From Burkholderia gladioli (GTDB taxonomy: Bacteria > Pseudomonadota > Gammaproteobacteria > Burkholderiales > Burkholderiaceae): 7,378 bases of DNA. Location: NCBI GenBank assembly GCA_009914575.1, contig WNEB01000068.1:1-7378 (forward strand), given 5' to 3'. The translations under genes and the position numbers were made by a program. Positions 7,212 through 7,378 of the stretch are shown piece after piece. Under the pieces are notes generated by a model that had not been told where the DNA came from, made no database searches, and was given only the letters and a program-made list of their open reading frames with translations. How positions within the stretch are numbered: the stretch's first letter is position 1; the number at the start of each line of letters is the position of its first letter.

Positions 7212-7294
7212 GGCTCTCTTGAAATTTGAGTGGGTGAAAAGGGCCGCCGGAGTACGAAAACCTACGTCGCAAAACGGTATCTTCCCACCCCTAG

Positions 7295-7312
7295 CCCCGC
7301 CCCAAGGCGGGG
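7295..7312. repeat. Short GC hairpin inside the right-hand IS element
   Basis: CCCCGCC (7295-7301) pairs with GGCGGGG (7306-7312) around a CCAA loop. A wider alternative pairs CTTCCC (7281-7286) with GGGAAG (7310-7315). No U tract follows on either strand, so it is not a standard terminator. It may be part of the sub-terminal structure of the element. Confidence 0.6.
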
Positions 7313-7330
7313 AAGTCCTCGCCGCCGGAC

Positions 7331-7375
7331 GGGCTCGGGGGCCAGGCGGCGCAAGGCTTTGCCTGGCCCGAGCCC
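7331..7375. repeat. Long imperfect inverted repeat near the window end
   Basis: The left arm GGGCTCGGGGGCCAGGC (7331-7347) pairs over 15 bp with GCCTGGCCCGAGCCC (7361-7375), with two unpaired G residues and a 13-nt loop. It is a very stable hairpin in either strand's RNA. It follows the ISL3-like terminus and precedes the unseen body of the element. It could insulate against outside transcription or end the transposase transcript; its role is inferred. Confidence 0.7.
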
Positions 7376-7378
7376 TCA

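Larger units (their letters stand above)
7212..7378. mobile_element. Terminus of a probable ISL3-family insertion sequence, continuing off the window
   Basis: TPR coding similarity stops abruptly after GGATCAATCTG, and the next bases GGCTCTCTTGAAATTT with GAGTG at 7228-7232 resemble ISL3-family terminal repeats. From memory, IS31831/IS1207-type ends begin GGCTCTT and carry GAGTG at the same offset (bases 17-21). Composition also changes: the next 70 nt have several A runs, unlike the neighbouring coding DNA. No transposase reading frame is visible in these 167 nt, so this is the non-coding end of the element. Its orientation cannot be told. The opposite end, the 8-bp target duplication and the transposase lie beyond the window. 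Confidence 0.55.

Noticed and set aside
1..7378. Novel defence system, riboswitch, CRISPR or retroelement
   Set aside because: All gene-sized space is accounted for by housekeeping genes, IS parts and one pseudogene; no repeat-spacer pattern, reverse transcriptase motif or structured leader was seen.

Overview
The window reads as a chromosomal segment of a Burkholderia-like betaproteobacterium. The evidence is very high GC with strong G/C preference at codon third positions, protein sequences that resemble Burkholderiales homologues as I know them, and the run glyQ-glyS-gmhB-plsC-ygjP-like next to gloA. No rRNA, tRNA or CRISPR array was found. Species cannot be fixed from the sequence alone.

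Layout. The left edge (1 to about 495) is the 3' part of an IS3-family transposase gene, running off the window, plus the short tail of that element. It is followed at once by gloA (509-949, +), a complete Ni-type glyoxalase I. A stem-loop terminator with A and T tracts on its two sides (949-978) and a perfect 15-bp inverted repeat (988-1022) separate gloA from a convergent, tightly packed five-gene minus-strand block. In transcription order the block is glyQ and glyS (the two glycyl-tRNA synthetase subunits), gmhB (heptose bisphosphate phosphatase for LPS inner core), plsC (phosphatidic acid synthesis) and a YgjP-like zinc metallopeptidase-fold protein. Gaps of 16, 37, 74 and 45 nt suggest one operon. 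It joins translation with envelope lipid and LPS precursor synthesis, a housekeeping combination.

The right part (about 6686-7378, +) is the unusual portion. A tetratricopeptide-repeat gene diverges from glyQ but appears dead. It has an in-frame TAA early in its N-terminus, then an apparent -1 frame change about 25 nt later, and it is cut off at about 7211 by what looks like the terminus of an ISL3-family insertion sequence. The last 170 nt hold that terminus and two strong hairpins, with no recognisable coding sequence.

The core block is ordinary and intact, but it is bracketed by two unrelated IS remnants and by a multiply broken gene. This suggests an IS-rich genome undergoing gene loss or rearrangement. 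I found no convincing new biological system. The most informative items are the triple-lesion TPR pseudogene, the ISL3-like end, and the possible loss of lnt upstream of glyQ.
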